From assembly GCA_023428905.1 (NCBI GenBank), contig JAEYWP010000025.1, positions 1-64,000 on the forward strand: 64,000 nucleotides of DNA, read 5' to 3'. The position numbers and the translations under genes are program-made. Below are positions 51,461 to 60,914 of this stretch, in pieces. Within the stretch, counting starts at the first letter, position 1, and every line of letters starts with the position of its first letter. Under the pieces are notes generated by a model that was not told the origin of the DNA, did no database searches, and was given only the letters and a program-made list of their open reading frames with translations. Source of the stretch: Verrucomicrobiota bacterium (GTDB taxonomy: Bacteria > Verrucomicrobiota > Verrucomicrobiia > Opitutales > Opitutaceae).

Positions 51461-54034
51461 TCAAAGCTTGTCCAGGTCCTGAAGGATTTCGCGAGGCTGG
51501 GCGCCGTTCTCCGGCCCGACGATGCCCTTGTCTTCCATGATCTCCATGAGCCGGGCGGCCCGGTTGTAGCCGATGCGCAGGCGCCGTTGGAGCATCGAGG
51601 TGGACGCGCGGCGGGTGGACTTCAGCACGGAGATGGCCTCGTGCAGCAGTTCCTCGTCGTCTCCGAGATCCTCGTCATCACCGCCGCCTTCATCGTCGTC
51701 GGCGTCAGGATCGCGGTCGATCTGAGCCTGAACGTCCTGGGCATATTTCGGGGGGCCGTTCTTCTTGAGGAACTCCACCAGCTCCTGGACCTCCTCGTCG
51801 GAGACAAAGGCGCCCTGGGCGCGGACCAGACGCGAGGAGCCCGGTGGCGAGAACAGCATGTCACCGCGTCCGATCAGCGTGTCGGCGCCTTTGGTGTCGA
51901 GAATGGTGCGGGAGTCCACCTGCGATGCGACCTGGAAGGCGATGCGCGAGGGCAGGTTGGCCTTGATCACGCCGGTGATGACGTTCACGGACGGGCGCTG
52001 GGTCGCGATGATCAGGTGGATACCGGCGGCGCGCGCGAGCTGCGCCAGGCGTGCGATCGAGGTTTCGACTTCCGCGGGTGCCACCATCATCAGGTCCGCG
52101 AGCTCGTCGATGATCGCGACGATGTATGGCAGGCGCTCGGGGATCTCGATCTCGTCGGCCCCGGCGTCCACGCCTTCAAGGGTGGGTTGTGCCGGTTCGG
52201 GCGGGAGCTCGGGTTTGGCCCCGCGCTTGCGGCCATTGAAGCCGATGATGTTGCGAACCCCGATTTTGGCGAAAATCTGGTAGCGCTGCTCCATCTCACC
52301 CAAGAGCCACTTCAGGGCGGACGGCACCTTTTTCGGCTCCGTCACCACCGGAATCAGCATGTGGGGCAGGGTGTTGAAGACCTTCAGTTCGACGATCTTC
52401 GGGTCCACCATCAGGAGGCGCACGTCTTTCGGGCTCTTTGAATACAGGACCGATGCGACGATGGAATTGATGCAGACCGATTTTCCCGACCCTGTCGCGC
52501 CGGCGATCAGGAGGTGGGGCATCTTGGCGAGGTCGGAGATCAGCGGTTTGCCGGAGACGTCCTTGCCGAGCGCGATGGGCAGCTCCGCCTTGGCGCCGGC
52601 CCAGTCCTCGCTTTCGAGCAGCTCGCGCATGCCCACCGGCGTCGGATTCTGATTGGGCACCTCCACGCCCACCGCGGCTTTGCCGGGGATGGGGGCGAGG
52701 ATACGCACGGATTGGGCGCGCATGCCGAGGGCGATATTCTTGTCCAGGCCGGCGATCTTTTCCACCCGCACGCCGGGGGCCGGGATCACCTCGTAGCGGG
52801 TGATCACGGGGCCGACGTGGATCTCACCGAGGCTGACCTCGACACCAAACTCGCTGAGGATGCGCAGCAGGTTTTCCGCGTTGCGGCGGTGCTCCTCCTC
52901 CGAGTTGCCGAAGGCGGGTTTGGCCTGCTCGCGCAGGAGGGAGAGGGGCGGAAACTGATACTGCTCGTCCGTGCTCTGGGGGACGGTCGCCTTGGTCGCC
53001 TTCTTGGGTTCCTCGGGCTTGACGATGTTGAGCTCGATGCGCCCCGCCGCGTTCACCGCCAGACCGGTGGTGTCCGTGGCGAGCGGTGCATTGTCGCCGA
53101 AGGGACTCACGGTGCCCTTGCCCTTGGCGGCGCCGTTGCGATCCGGCCGCGGGGCAACAGGCGCCGTCGGCTTGGGCGGGGGGAATCCTCGGGTTTCGCC
53201 CTTGGCCGGCTCGGGCTGCTCCTTGCCGGCGGTGGCACCATCCTCCGGCTCCTCCGCCGGGATGGGCGGGGTGGTGCCCATCGGCGGCGTGGTGTTGCGT
53301 GCCAGGCTCAGCTTTTTCGTCATCGGGGGGCCGACGGCGACCGGGGGGCGGGCGTTCTTCTGGCGAAGTTTCTCCTCCTTCAGCTGGCGTTTCAGCTCGG
53401 CGCGTTCCGCTCGGGCCTTCGCCCGCTGCTCGCGCCACTCCTGGTAGTTGGCGCCAAAGCGCTCGAACTCGGCGGCGATGTCGCGCGTGAAGATGAACAT
53501 CAGGCCGATCGCATACAACATGCTCATCAGTAGGCCTGAACCGAATACCCCGAGGGAGTCCTCCAGGAGATGGGTGTAGAGCTCGGTTCCGAGCAGTCCG
53601 CCGAGGCCGCCGGTGAAATACTGGCTGCGTTCGGTGATTTTCTCCGCCCCGCTGAAGGAGTCGATCATCGTGGCCAGGCCGCAGAAGGCGCAGATCGAGA
53701 CTAGCATCGCGATCACCCGCGTGGTGGCGAGGCGCCGGGCGTTGCGCACCGCGACGTAGGACATCCATAAACAGAATACAGGCAGCAGCCACATGCTGAT
53801 GCCGATCCAGCGGAGCGACCACCAGGTGACCTCGGCGCCGAAGCGCCCGACCAGGTTTCTCCCCGTCGTCACCGTGCCCGACATCACGCTCTGCTCGGGC
53901 GAGAAGTCGATGAACGCGACCGCCAGCAGCATCCCGAACAGGAAGCATACGCTGGCTATCGCCCAGCGCGGTTGGTAGCGCGGGGCATTGAAGGACGGGG
54001 CGGTGTTTGAGTTTGAACTCGCGGACTTGGCCAT
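51461..54034 (-). CDS. ftsK: DNA translocase FtsK/SpoIIIE
   Basis: 857-residue FtsK. Four membrane segments at the N-terminus (FLFGMLLAVAFIDFS; WIGISMWLLPVFCLWMSYV; VIAMLVSICAFCGLATM; GSGLLMSMLYAIGLMFIF), a Pro/Lys-rich linker, and a C-terminal motor: alpha region, Walker A LLIAGATGSGKSVC near residue 512, Walker B region YIVAIIDELADLMM, and the gamma winged helix (ISVLKSTRRASTSMLQRRLR; YNRAARLMEIMEDKGIVGPE). It moves chromosome-dimer DNA at the division septum. The gene is convergent-free at its 5' end, divergent from manA. Confidence 0.96.
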   Translation of the reverse strand: MAKSASSNSNTAPSFNAPRYQPRWAIASVCFLFGMLLAVAFIDFSPEQSVMSGTVTTGRNLVGRFGAEVTWWSLRWIGISMWLLPVFCLWMSYVAVRNARRLATTRVIAMLVSICAFCGLATMIDSFSGAEKITERSQYFTGGLGGLLGTELYTHLLEDSLGVFGSGLLMSMLYAIGLMFIFTRDIAAEFERFGANYQEWREQRAKARAERAELKRQLKEEKLRQKNARPPVAVGPPMTKKLSLARNTTPPMGTTPPIPAEEPEDGATAGKEQPEPAKGETRGFPPPKPTAPVAPRPDRNGAAKGKGTVSPFGDNAPLATDTTGLAVNAAGRIELNIVKPEEPKKATKATVPQSTDEQYQFPPLSLLREQAKPAFGNSEEEHRRNAENLLRILSEFGVEVSLGEIHVGPVITRYEVIPAPGVRVEKIAGLDKNIALGMRAQSVRILAPIPGKAAVGVEVPNQNPTPVGMRELLESEDWAGAKAELPIALGKDVSGKPLISDLAKMPHLLIAGATGSGKSVCINSIVASVLYSKSPKDVRLLMVDPKIVELKVFNTLPHMLIPVVTEPKKVPSALKWLLGEMEQRYQIFAKIGVRNIIGFNGRKRGAKPELPPEPAQPTLEGVDAGADEIEIPERLPYIVAIIDELADLMMVAPAEVETSIARLAQLARAAGIHLIIATQRPSVNVITGVIKANLPSRIAFQVASQVDSRTILDTKGADTLIGRGDMLFSPPGSSRLVRAQGAFVSDEEVQELVEFLKKNGPPKYAQDVQAQIDRDPDADDDEGGGDDEDLGDDEELLHEAISVLKSTRRASTSMLQRRLRIGYNRAARLMEIMEDKGIVGPENGAQPREILQDLDKL

Positions 54035-54140
54035 GTGGTTTCTGCAGCCGTACTAGCCTTTGGCCGATTCCAGTCCCTGGGCTTGGACGGTCAAATTTAA
54101 TAATCCCCCAGTCAGGTTTAACAAATATCTCACCACTCGC

Positions 54141-55088
54141 ATGCAACAGGTTCTTCGCTTGAAGCCTCTGTATCAGGAACGGGTTTGGGGAGGGCGCATC
54201 CTGGAGCGCTCCCTCGGCCGCACTCTGCCCGGACAGGGACCGATTGGCGAAAGCTGGGAGATTGTTGACCGGCCGGAAGCGCAGTCGGTGATCGCGTCCG
54301 GCGCGTTCGCAGGGCAACCGCTCCGAACGGTTCTCGAGCGTCACGCCGCCGCGATCATGGGGCCCGCATGGCCGGCCTCACGCCCCTTCCCGATCCTGGT
54401 GAAGTGGCTCGACTGCCGCGAGCGCCTCAGCCTGCAGGTCCACCCGCCCGCCCAGGTCGCGCCGTCGCTGAAGGGTGAACCCAAGACGGAGAACTGGTAC
54501 ATCGCCGATTGCGCGCCGGGCTCCCACCTGATCGTGGGACTGCGCCGCGGCGTCACCCGCGAACAGTTCGAGAAGGCGCTGCAGGACCTCACGCTGGAAC
54601 AGTGCGTGCACCGCTTTCCTGTTTCCGCGGGGGACTCTATCCTCGTGCACAGCGGCCAGATCCACGCGATCGACGGCGGCAACCTCATCCTCGAGATCCA
54701 GCAAAACTCCGACACCACCTATCGCGTGTATGATTGGGGACGCGTCGGCCTCGACGGAAAACCACGACAGATGCACGTCTCGGAGTCCCTCCAGTCGATC
54801 CGCTGGGATGACGTCGAACCGGCTCCGGTCCGGGCTGAACCAAAGGCGGCGGTGATCGCGGACGCCCACGAGTTCCGCATCCGCCGGGTTCCTCTTCCGG
54901 CGGGCGGACGGCTGGAGGTCGCCGCCGGCGAGCAGCCGCGGATCCTGAGTGTGGTGAACGGCTCCGTCACCAGTACCGGCGGCGAGCGGGTCTCTGCCGG
55001 CGAGAATGTCATTCTTCCCTATTCGGGCGCCTTCACATTTCTGGCCGACCAACCGGCGATGTTGCTCCTGACGGAGAACTTCTCCTAG
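54141..55088 (+). CDS. manA: Mannose-6-phosphate isomerase, class I
   Basis: 315-residue cupin-type isomerase interconverting mannose-6-phosphate and fructose-6-phosphate. The opening (LRLKPLYQERVWGGRILERS), the zinc-ligand motif SLQVHPPAQVAP, the KTENWY segment and HSGQIHAIDGGNLILEIQQN match the family. It probably supplies mannose units for cell surface sugars. The ATG at 54141 is the likely start; an in-frame ATG at 54060 lies within the promoter-like region shared with the divergent ftsK. Confidence 0.94.
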   Translation: MQQVLRLKPLYQERVWGGRILERSLGRTLPGQGPIGESWEIVDRPEAQSVIASGAFAGQPLRTVLERHAAAIMGPAWPASRPFPILVKWLDCRERLSLQVHPPAQVAPSLKGEPKTENWYIADCAPGSHLIVGLRRGVTREQFEKALQDLTLEQCVHRFPVSAGDSILVHSGQIHAIDGGNLILEIQQNSDTTYRVYDWGRVGLDGKPRQMHVSESLQSIRWDDVEPAPVRAEPKAAVIADAHEFRIRRVPLPAGGRLEVAAGEQPRILSVVNGSVTSTGGERVSAGENVILPYSGAFTFLADQPAMLLLTENFS

Positions 55089-55096
55089 CTGGGTGG

Positions 55097-55951
55097 ATGC
55101 ACACCCCTTCTGGGCTCCGTCGTAGGCATGGCGGCGCGCTCCTGAAACTCGTCGCCTTTCTCATCATCTTCGGCGCGGTCGTAGTGGCGGCCTGGATATT
55201 CTTCATGCCTCTGCTGCTCACGAGCACGCTGAAGAAGCGGACGGGCTTCGACGTGGTGGTGCGCAAGCTGGTGCTCAACCCGTTTTCCGCGGAGGTCACT
55301 GTCGACGGCATGGTGGTGGACAACCCCTCCACCTTTCCCCGCCGCGATTACCTGAGGATCCGGGCGTTCCACGCCAAGGCGCCCCTCCGCACGCTCTGGA
55401 GTGACGCTCCAGACATTGAATACGTGCGGCTGGACATCGAGCAGATCGCCTTCGTCCGCAACCGCGAGGGCACCCTCAATGCGTCGCTTTTCTACGACCG
55501 CCTTTTTCCCGTGCCCGTCGCCCCCACGCCGGAGCCCACCCCTCCGCCGAAATACGGTGAGTTGAGGAAGCCGACCCCGACTCCTCCGCCGCTGCCGGAT
55601 CGCCCCAGCCCGAAGCAGTCGAACTTTCGTATCCAGCGGTTGGAGCTGAAGGTGGATCGCGTCGTGACCGACGACTACGCCCCCAAGGAACCGGTCCACC
55701 GTGAGTTCGACCTCGCGATCAACCAGACCTTTTTCAACGTCACCGACGCCAAGCAGATCCTCAATTCGCGCTTTGTGCGGGCGCTGTCGCCCGCCGCCAC
55801 CGCCATCACCGGCCTCATCCCCGGTTCCCTCGGTGACGTGCTGAACGCGACGGTTGAGGCGCCGCCGGTGAAGGATCCGAAGAAAAAGACCCCTGCCCAG
55901 GACGTGCTAAAGTCGATTTCCGACACGCTTGAAGAAACAAAGAAGCCGTAG
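55097..55951 (+). CDS. AsmA-like membrane-anchored protein (predicted)
   Basis: 284-residue protein. A membrane anchor (LLKLVAFLIIFGAVVVAAWI) is followed by a region resembling the start of AsmA-like domains (TGFDVVVRKLVLNPFSAEVT; VDGMVVDNPSTFPRRDYLRI), then a Pro-rich insert of about 40 residues (VAPTPEPTPPPKYGELRKPT) and a C-terminal domain. The AsmA assignment is weak. It starts 8 bases after manA and may be co-transcribed; it precedes the grpE-dnaJ pair. Role unknown, possibly envelope lipid or outer-membrane traffic. Confidence 0.6.
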   Translation: MHTPSGLRRRHGGALLKLVAFLIIFGAVVVAAWIFFMPLLLTSTLKKRTGFDVVVRKLVLNPFSAEVTVDGMVVDNPSTFPRRDYLRIRAFHAKAPLRTLWSDAPDIEYVRLDIEQIAFVRNREGTLNASLFYDRLFPVPVAPTPEPTPPPKYGELRKPTPTPPPLPDRPSPKQSNFRIQRLELKVDRVVTDDYAPKEPVHREFDLAINQTFFNVTDAKQILNSRFVRALSPAATAITGLIPGSLGDVLNATVEAPPVKDPKKKTPAQDVLKSISDTLEETKKP

Positions 55952-55968
55952 TTAATTCGCCGGCTTCT

Positions 55969-56583
55969 ATGACCGCACCTGAACACGCTGACACACTGGA
56001 CAACTCCAACACCTCGAACGCGGCGGCCGCCGCTGCCCCGGAAGTGAACCCCGGTTCGACGGATGCCGGAGCGCCTCCTGCGTCCGGCTCCCCTGCGCTC
56101 GAGGAGCAACTCAGTGCCGCCCGGAAGGAAGCCGCGGACAATTACGATCGTTATGTCCGTTCCGTGGCCGACCTGGAGAATTTCCGGCGCCGCACGGTTC
56201 GCGAAAAGGACGAACTGCGCCAATACGCCGCCGGGCGTGTGCTGGAGGACCTGCTTCCTGTGCTGGACAATCTCGCACTGGGGCTGGGCGCGGCCAAGGC
56301 GCCGAATGCCGATCTGAAGTCCCTGGTGGGCGGCATTGTGATGGTCCAGGAGCAGTTGAAGAGCTCGCTTGCATCCCACGGGCTCAAAGAGATCAACCCT
56401 GTGGGGCAGGCCTTTGATCCCAATCAGCATGAGGCCATTGCCAGTCAGCCCAGCGGCGAGGTCGCGGAGGGATCCGTTCTTCAGGTCGTCCGTGTGGGAT
56501 ATGCCTTGAATGGCCGGCTCCTGCGTCCCGCGTCCGTCGTGGTTTCCAGCGGTCCTGACAAGGACGCAACCCCGGCCGGCTAA
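55969..56583 (+). CDS. grpE: GrpE co-chaperone
   Basis: 204-residue nucleotide-exchange factor for DnaK. A disordered acidic N-terminus leads to the coiled-coil (LEEQLSAARKEAADNYDRYV; LENFRRRTVREKDELRQYAA) and the beta wing (VGQAFDPNQHEAIASQPSGE; VLQVVRVGYALNGRLLRPAS). The latter carries the conserved FDPNxHEA motif. It lies 69 bases upstream of dnaJ; dnaK itself is not in the window. Confidence 0.95.
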   Translation: MTAPEHADTLDNSNTSNAAAAAAPEVNPGSTDAGAPPASGSPALEEQLSAARKEAADNYDRYVRSVADLENFRRRTVREKDELRQYAAGRVLEDLLPVLDNLALGLGAAKAPNADLKSLVGGIVMVQEQLKSSLASHGLKEINPVGQAFDPNQHEAIASQPSGEVAEGSVLQVVRVGYALNGRLLRPASVVVSSGPDKDATPAG

Positions 56584-56651
56584 GCATCTCCTTCTGCCCG
56601 TCGTTGTGTCCCCGAACGGGGAAACAGCCGGGCGGCTTATCCACTCCAACT

Positions 56652-57809
56652 ATGGCGAAGGAAGACTATTACGAACTGCTGGGCGTCGAAAAAGGGGCCT
56701 CCGAGGAGGACCTGAAGAAGGCCTATCGCAAGAAGGCGATCCAGTACCATCCGGACAAAAACCCGGGCAACAAGGAGGCTGAGGAGATGTTCAAGAAAGT
56801 CTCCGAGGCGTACGAGGTCCTGAAGGATCCGCAGAAACGCGCCGCCTACGATCGTTTTGGACACGCCGCTTTCCAGCAGGGCGGTGGCCCAGGCCCGCGC
56901 CCGGGTGGGGGCATGGGTGGTGGTTTCCACGACCCGTTCGATATTTTCCGCGAGGTCTTTGGCGGCGGCGGTGGTGGGGGCGGCGGCGGCGGCATCTTCG
57001 AGGAGTTCTTCGGCGGTGGCGGGGGACGCGATGGAGGCCGTGACGGGGCAGACCTGCGTTACGACCTGGAGCTGACCCTCGAGGAGGCGGCAAAAGGCGT
57101 GGAAAAGGAGATCTCCTTTCGCAAGGCCGTGTCCTGCGAGCGGTGCGATGGCAGCGGCGCCGAACCCGGCTCCAAGCGCGTCCAGTGTCCCACCTGCCGC
57201 GGTGCCGGTCAGATCCGGCGCTCCGGCGGCATCATCACCTTTACCCAGACCTGCCCCACCTGCGGCGGCGCCGGGACCAAGGTGGAGAAAGCCTGCACCG
57301 CCTGCCGCGGGGAGGGACGCGTGGCCAAGACCACCAAGTTGAATGTACGCGTGCCGGCCGGTGTGGATACCGGCTCGCGCCTGCGCTCCGTCGGTAACGG
57401 CGAGGCGGGCGTCTCCGGCGGCGACGCGGGCGACCTGTACATCGTGATTTCCGTGGGGGAGCACGAGATCTTCGAGCGGCAGGGCGATGACCTCTTCTGC
57501 GAGATTCCGATCAAGTTCACCCTGGCTACGCTCGGGGGCACGATTGAGGTGCCGACCCTCTCGGGTCGCGCATCGCTCAAGATTCCAACCGGCACCCAGA
57601 GCGGGACCACCTTCCGCTTGAAGGGCAAGGGCATGCCAAACTTGCGCAGCGGGGGCCACGGGGACCAGCTGGTGCGTGTTCATGTCGAGGTTCCGACGTC
57701 CCTCTCGTCCGAGCAGAAGAAGAAACTCGAGGAATTTGCCGTTCTCAGCGGCGATGCGGACGAACCGATGGCGAAAAGCTTCTTCGAAAAAGCGAAGAAG
57801 TTCTTTTGA
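56652..57809 (+). CDS. dnaJ: DnaJ chaperone
   Basis: 385-residue class A DnaJ. The J domain has the HPD at residues 33-35 (YHPDKNPGNKEAEEMFKKVS). A Gly/Phe region with long Gly runs follows, then four zinc repeats (CERCDGSG, CPTCRGAG, CPTCGGAG, CTACRGEG) and the C-terminal substrate-binding domains. The four CxxCxGxG motifs are all complete. The ATG at 56652 matches MAKEDYYELLGV. Confidence 0.97.
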   Translation: MAKEDYYELLGVEKGASEEDLKKAYRKKAIQYHPDKNPGNKEAEEMFKKVSEAYEVLKDPQKRAAYDRFGHAAFQQGGGPGPRPGGGMGGGFHDPFDIFREVFGGGGGGGGGGGIFEEFFGGGGGRDGGRDGADLRYDLELTLEEAAKGVEKEISFRKAVSCERCDGSGAEPGSKRVQCPTCRGAGQIRRSGGIITFTQTCPTCGGAGTKVEKACTACRGEGRVAKTTKLNVRVPAGVDTGSRLRSVGNGEAGVSGGDAGDLYIVISVGEHEIFERQGDDLFCEIPIKFTLATLGGTIEVPTLSGRASLKIPTGTQSGTTFRLKGKGMPNLRSGGHGDQLVRVHVEVPTSLSSEQKKKLEEFAVLSGDADEPMAKSFFEKAKKFF

Positions 57810-57838
57810 GAACTCCAGCTCTGCGGTAAGCAGCCTCG

Positions 57839-57863
57839 CCTGCAGCCAGACCTGGGCTGCAGG
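57839..57863 (+). terminator. Hairpin after dnaJ, possible terminator
   Basis: CCTGCAGCC and GGCTGCAGG form a perfect 9-bp stem around AGACCTG, 30 bases after the dnaJ stop. There is no T-run after it, so it may be a weak terminator or a transcript-end hairpin. Confidence 0.35.
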
Positions 57864-57901
57864 CCTCTGAGCGCCTGAGTCCGGCGCACCCTGTTCCTCC
57901 C

Positions 57902-58396
57902 ATGCTGCCCAATTCGAAGCTGTTTTCCCTCGATGCTGCTGTCACCTGGCGCGAAACGCTGCGCGCCAGTGGCAAACGCGTGGTTCTGACGAATGGCGTT
58001 TTCGATCTGCTCCACACCGGACACCTTTATTACCTGCAGCAGGCGCGGGCACTCGGTGACGCGTTGGTGATCGCGCTCAACAGCGACGCCAGCGTGCGCG
58101 AGCTGAAGGGTCCCCTGCGGCCGGTGCAGAACGAGGAACAGCGGGCCTACGCCCTCGCAGCCACGTGGTTCGTGGACGCGATCGTCATCTTCCGCGAAAA
58201 ACGCCTGACGGGTGAAATCCGCGCCCTGCGTCCCGACGTGTATTGCAAGGCGGGAGACTACACGCTCGAAAAGCTCGATCCGGGTGAACGGGGCGCCTTG
58301 CAGGAAAATGGAGCCCAAATCTCCTTCATGCCCTTCCTTGCTGGGTTCAGCACCACCAGCCTGATCGCTAAAATCAAAGCCGCAGGCGATGTCTGA
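57902..58396 (+). CDS. RfaE2/HldE-C-like nucleotidyltransferase
   Basis: 164-residue cytidylyltransferase-like protein. It has the nucleotide-binding motif HTGH at residues 38-41 in TNGVFDLLHTGHLYYLQQAR, a substrate segment LNSDASVRELKGPLRP and a C-terminal FSTTSLIAKIKAAGDV. Length and motif fit the stand-alone form of D-glycero-beta-D-manno-heptose 1-phosphate adenylyltransferase (rfaE2), an enzyme of LPS heptose supply. Its stop overlaps the purN start by 8 bases. Family relatives with another substrate, such as glycerol-phosphate, cannot be excluded. Confidence 0.82.
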   Translation: MLPNSKLFSLDAAVTWRETLRASGKRVVLTNGVFDLLHTGHLYYLQQARALGDALVIALNSDASVRELKGPLRPVQNEEQRAYALAATWFVDAIVIFREKRLTGEIRALRPDVYCKAGDYTLEKLDPGERGALQENGAQISFMPFLAGFSTTSLIAKIKAAGDV

Positions 58397-58982
58397 GCCC
58401 GCCCACAAAATGAAGGTCGTTGTCCTAGCCTCCGGGCGGGGCAGCAATGCCGAAGCACTGCTCCAGGCGCAGGAGAAGGGGGACTTGGGGCGCGCGCGGG
58501 TGGTCCAGCTGTTTGCCGATCGCCGGGAGGCGGGCGCGCTGCAACTGGGGACGCGTTTTGGGGTTCCCGCGACCTTCCTCGACCCGGGTCCCTTCAAGAC
58601 GAAATTTGATGAGGCGGGCGAACAACGTTACATCGATGCCATCCGCGACTGTGGCGCGCAGCTGGTGGTGCTGGCGGGCTTCATGCGGATCCTCAAACCG
58701 CGGCTGATCGAGGCCTTTCCCGGCCGGATCATCAACCTGCACCCGAGCCTGCTTCCCAGCTTCCCCGGGCTGGATGGGATCGGCCAGGCATGGCGGCGCG
58801 GGGTCAAGGTCACGGGGTGCACCGTCCATGTCGTCACCCCTGAGGTCGACGCCGGCCCCATCCTCGATCAGGCCGTGGTGCGCATTGAGCCTACGGACAC
58901 CCTCGAATCGCTTACGGCCAAGGTGCATGCGGCGGAACACCGCCTGCTGCCCTCCGTGGTGGCGCGGCTGAGTGTCGAGTGA
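58389..58982 (+). CDS. purN: Phosphoribosylglycinamide formyltransferase PurN
   Basis: 197-residue GAR transformylase, which moves a formyl group from 10-formyl-tetrahydrofolate to glycinamide ribonucleotide in purine synthesis. The motif VVVLASGRGSNAEALL and the active-site run NLHPSLLPSFPG, with Asn116 and His118, then Asp154 in PEVDAGPIL, are all present. The ATG at 58389 overlaps the upstream gene, suggesting translational coupling. Confidence 0.95.
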   Translation: MSEPAHKMKVVVLASGRGSNAEALLQAQEKGDLGRARVVQLFADRREAGALQLGTRFGVPATFLDPGPFKTKFDEAGEQRYIDAIRDCGAQLVVLAGFMRILKPRLIEAFPGRIINLHPSLLPSFPGLDGIGQAWRRGVKVTGCTVHVVTPEVDAGPILDQAVVRIEPTDTLESLTAKVHAAEHRLLPSVVARLSVE

Positions 58983-59099
58983 CCCTGCGGGGGACGCCCG
59001 CAGCGGGTTTGAATGGGCCGAAGCGGGATTCGCGGAAGGCGGAGGCGCTCCGGAAAAAACCTCTCGCCCGCGCCGGCGAAGCGCGCATGAAACCACCTT

Positions 59100-59966
59100 G
59101 TGATTCAAGCCACGCTCGCCATTCCCTTCGACGCCGTTGATGCTATTGACACCTACCTCCTGGAGGCGGGTGACGGCCGCTGGATGGTTTCCCAGGATGT
59201 GCTCGTCCATACCGCCCACCTGATCGGAGTCTTTGAGTCGGAGTCAGATGCGCAGGCATCGTGGGCGGCCCTCGCGATGGGTGACGGACCGCTCGCAGGG
59301 CTGGCCCAGCCTTCGCTGCACACCTTGGCGGATCAGGATTGGCGCGACAGTTACAAGGCGCATTTCAAGGCCTCACGCTTCGGCCGACTGCACTGGGTAC
59401 CGATTTGGGAGCGCGAGTCGTACGTGGTGCCGGCCGGCGACGCCGTGATCTGGTTGGATCCGGGGCTGGCCTTCGGCACGGGTAATCACGAGACCACACG
59501 CTTGTGCTGTGAGCGACTCGTGGCGCTGGCCGATCGCCTGCCGTCGACCGCCCGTGTGATCGATGCAGGCTGCGGCTCGGGGATTTTAGCCTTGTCCGCC
59601 AGGCGCCTAGGCTTCGAACACGTGGACGGTTTCGACAACGATCCGGAGGCGGTGCGGGTTTCCGAGGAAAACGCAGCGCTCAACGGATTGGACGGGAAGG
59701 TGAGTTTTTTCGTCGGCGATCTCACCAGCGGACTCGCCGGCCGGAAGGCCGCAGTTGTGTTGGCCAACATCCAGGCCGATGTCCTGATGCGTTTTGCTGA
59801 CGAGCTCCTCGCGGCGGTCGAACCTCACGGTGCGTTGGTCCTCAGCGGGATTTTGGCGCGGGAGCTTGAGCAGGTGAGAACGACCTTCGCAGCCAGGGTG
59901 CCGGGCTGGACCTTTGAAACGCGTACCCTCGGGGAATGGTCTGACGTCTTCGCCGTCCGGCCCTGA
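59100..59966 (+). CDS. prmA: Ribosomal protein L11 methyltransferase PrmA
   Basis: 288-residue S-adenosylmethionine-dependent methyltransferase. The PrmA-specific middle motif LDPGLAFGTGNHETTRLCCE is present, with SAM motif I VIDAGCGSGILALSA at about residues 154-168 and the PrmA motif VLANIQADVL. The start is a GTG at 59100, with no better ATG in frame. It methylates Lys residues and the N-terminus of ribosomal protein L11. The gap before it (58983-59099) contains a short hairpin (CTGCGGG/CCCGCAG at 58986-59004). Confidence 0.93.
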   Translation: MIQATLAIPFDAVDAIDTYLLEAGDGRWMVSQDVLVHTAHLIGVFESESDAQASWAALAMGDGPLAGLAQPSLHTLADQDWRDSYKAHFKASRFGRLHWVPIWERESYVVPAGDAVIWLDPGLAFGTGNHETTRLCCERLVALADRLPSTARVIDAGCGSGILALSARRLGFEHVDGFDNDPEAVRVSEENAALNGLDGKVSFFVGDLTSGLAGRKAAVVLANIQADVLMRFADELLAAVEPHGALVLSGILARELEQVRTTFAARVPGWTFETRTLGEWSDVFAVRP

Positions 59967-59973
59967 GCGGGGA

Positions 59974-60399
59974 TTACCGCCCGGTGAAGCGGTCTTCCGC
60001 CGGCAGGACGTTCACGACCTCGATGTGGACCGTCCCCACCTGGTCGGCGAGGCCCAGGTTCTCGCGGTAGATCCCGGCGATCTCCTCGGTGAGGTAACCT
60101 TGGATCGCATCCAGTTTGGCCTCGGGACGGACCTTGAGGCGCAGACGCGTGCACAGTTTACCACCTCGGCGGGTCACGTGAGCACGGGCCGAGGCGACGC
60201 CGGTCAACTGCTCACAACAGGCCTCCAGCAGCCGGTTTAGGGCGTGCCGGGAGATCTCCAGTTTCCCCGCATCGCTTTTAGCGAGGACGAGGGTGCGAGG
60301 GCGTCTGAGAAAAAGGAAAAGGACCAGGGCAGCCAGGAGGACCCAGACAATCGTCCATTCCACCGAGGGGCGCGCGAGGTACTGAAGAGCGGCATCCAT
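59974..60399 (-). CDS. AmaP-like membrane-anchored alkaline-shock protein
   Basis: 141-residue protein with one membrane segment (IVWVLLAALVLFLFLRR) and a C-terminal domain resembling AmaP of Gram-positive bacteria (LEISRHALNRLLEACCEQLT; TRLRLKVRPEAKLDAIQGYL). AmaP anchors Asp23 at the membrane in Staphylococcus; here an Asp23-like gene lies directly upstream (stop at 60402), so a membrane Asp23/AmaP pair is likely. Start ATG at 60399, alternative at 60429. Confidence 0.75.
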   Translation of the reverse strand: MDAALQYLARPSVEWTIVWVLLAALVLFLFLRRPRTLVLAKSDAGKLEISRHALNRLLEACCEQLTGVASARAHVTRRGGKLCTRLRLKVRPEAKLDAIQGYLTEEIAGIYRENLGLADQVGTVHIEVVNVLPAEDRFTGR

Positions 60400-60401
60400 G
60401 C

Positions 60402-60848
60402 TCAATCCGACGCTGCTACCTCTGGCCAAAGGTCATCCGGTTTCTCGGCGCCGGCGCGGTGATCGGAGGGCAATCGGACGCCTTCGACGATGACATCCAC
60501 CCGCGCGACCCCTTTGCCTGTCATCCCCATCACCTGCTTGCGCACCGCGGCCTGAACCTCGTAGGCGGTGCGGCCGATTTCGGCTCCGTAGAGAATCACC
60601 AGCCGGAGCTCGATGACGTACTGGTCGTTTTGGTCTTCATTGACCTTCACGCCGCGCTTGTCCGCCTCGCGATTCGAAATCAGCTCGCTGATCCCATCGA
60701 CAAAGCCACCACCGACACCGGCGACCCCCGAAACCTGAAGGGCGGCGAGGCGCACGATGCTGGCCACCACATCGAGATTGATGCGGATGTCACCCAGCTC
60801 AGGCTGGTCATCGAATCGTGCAGGAGGCGGAAACTCGTTGGGCTGCAT
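60402..60848 (-). CDS. Asp23/Gls24 family envelope-stress protein
   Basis: 148-residue Asp23-like protein. The middle (GDIRINLDVVASIVRLAALQ; VSGVAGVGGGF) and the strand YVIELRLVILYGAEIGRTAY are typical, followed by VARVDVIVEGVRLP. In staphylococci the protein coats the membrane under stress. It is encoded upstream of the AmaP-like gene and downstream of the accC gene. A Verrucomicrobiota Asp23/AmaP pair is unusual but I recall similar sets in this phylum; confirm by search. Confidence 0.85.
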   Translation of the reverse strand: MQPNEFPPPARFDDQPELGDIRINLDVVASIVRLAALQVSGVAGVGGGFVDGISELISNREADKRGVKVNEDQNDQYVIELRLVILYGAEIGRTAYEVQAAVRKQVMGMTGKGVARVDVIVEGVRLPSDHRAGAEKPDDLWPEVAASD

Positions 60849-60914
60849 GGCGCTGACCCTAGCGGCGGGCGGAACGGTTTCAAGGCGCGGGATCGCTCCC
60901 TGACGTTATCTCCC

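Noticed and set aside
58986..59004. Hairpin CTGCGGG/CCCGCAG after purN as a terminator
   Set aside because: The stem is short and has no T-run; it is mentioned under prmA but not called a terminator.
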